DNA of 34,024 nucleotides, from positions 1-34,024 of the forward strand of contig JAIDCZ010000002.1 of NCBI GenBank assembly GCA_029055565.1, in the 5' to 3' direction. Of the stretch, positions 33,946 to 34,024 are shown in pieces; positions within the stretch are counted from its first letter, which is position 1; every line of letters begins with the position of its first letter. Made by a program: the position numbers and the translations under genes. This DNA comes from Clostridiales bacterium (GTDB taxonomy: Bacteria; Bacillota; Clostridia; Christensenellales; Pumilibacteraceae). The notes under the pieces were generated by a model. That model had not been told where the DNA came from. It ran no database searches and saw only the letters and a list, made by a program, of their open reading frames with translations.

Positions 33946-34024
33946 GTGTATAATCCGCAACTGACAACGTTTATATCAGTAGCCGAGAATGGCAGCTTTA
34001 CAAAAGCCGCCGACGCATTGTTTA
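33946..34024 (+). CDS. LysR-family transcriptional regulator, N-terminal fragment cut by window end
   Basis: 26 codons are visible from a GTG start with GGAGG six bases upstream. They encode the start of a LysR-type winged helix-turn-helix: NPQLTTFISVAENGSFTKAA followed by DALF. This is the classic beginning in which SFTKAAxxL forms the first helices of the DNA-binding domain. The rest, including the effector-binding domain, lies beyond the window, so the target and inducer are unknown. Its own promoter is present; whether it regulates a divergent gene cannot be told, because the upstream neighbour is co-directional. Confidence 0.85.
   Translation, partial: MYNPQLTTFISVAENGSFTKAADALF

Overview
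The window looks like chromosome from an uncultured, strictly anaerobic, fermentative Clostridia-like Bacillota, perhaps from a gut. This is an inference from gene content and order. A trimeric NAD-linked [FeFe]-hydrogenase operon is present. The cell-division to pyrimidine string yggS-sepF-lspA-rluD-pyrB-pyrC is a shortened form of the ylm-lspA-ylyB-pyr region of Bacillus. The order tig-clpP-clpX is also typical. Promoters are standard sigma-A type, almost all with a 17-bp spacer. No phage, conjugative element, transposase, CRISPR array or rRNA is visible.

Layout. 1-401: a tandem repeat of about 108 bp and a hairpin. 402-3428: a ZIP metal transporter, a four-TM protein with twin acidic motifs, and an XRE regulator divergent from an AT-rich membrane protein across a promoter full of inverted repeats. 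3512-7848: the hydrogenase operon (NuoE-like, NuoF-like, HydA) with promoter, structured leader and terminator. 7871-9018: a membrane-anchored metallophosphoesterase. 9127-14362: the yggS-to-pyrC operon, whose genes overlap or nearly touch. 14435-17958: two small membrane proteins, a SpoU-type RNA methyltransferase, a lipoprotein serpin and a small lipoprotein. 18026-19737: rqcH on the minus strand. 19757-23239: tig, clpP, clpX. 23240-23634: an intergenic stretch with a heptamer array, a 77-nt palindrome, a hairpin-rich segment and a terminator. 23636-23710: tRNA-Glu. 23813-28619: minus-strand pnuC, an ALDH/iron-ADH pair, a 2H phosphoesterase and a GyrI-like protein. 28688-31449: small membrane or unknown proteins. 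31518-32143: a four-helix-bundle (S23/IVS family) gene between palindromic, repeat-rich flanks. 32180-32255: tRNA-Ala. 32357-33694: an RlmD/RlmCD-type methyltransferase. The window ends inside a LysR-type regulator.

How the genes fit together. Hydrogenase, ALDH and iron-ADH are all suited to disposing of reductant during fermentation, and PnuC would import an NAD precursor. Tig, ClpXP and RqcH handle nascent-chain folding, degradation and stalled-ribosome rescue. The conserved yggS-pyrC string links PLP homeostasis, septum assembly, lipoprotein processing, rRNA modification and pyrimidine synthesis.

Most unusual points. (1) Seven genes have a promoter -10 box only 6-9 nt before the ATG, so their mRNAs are probably leaderless. 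(2) PyrB and PyrC both lack residues that normally contact substrate. (3) The proton-shuttle cysteine of HydA is serine. (4) 7-bp arrays sit directly behind stop codons. (5) The four-helix-bundle gene lies in a palindromic cassette. All family assignments come from motifs read by eye; no database search was possible.
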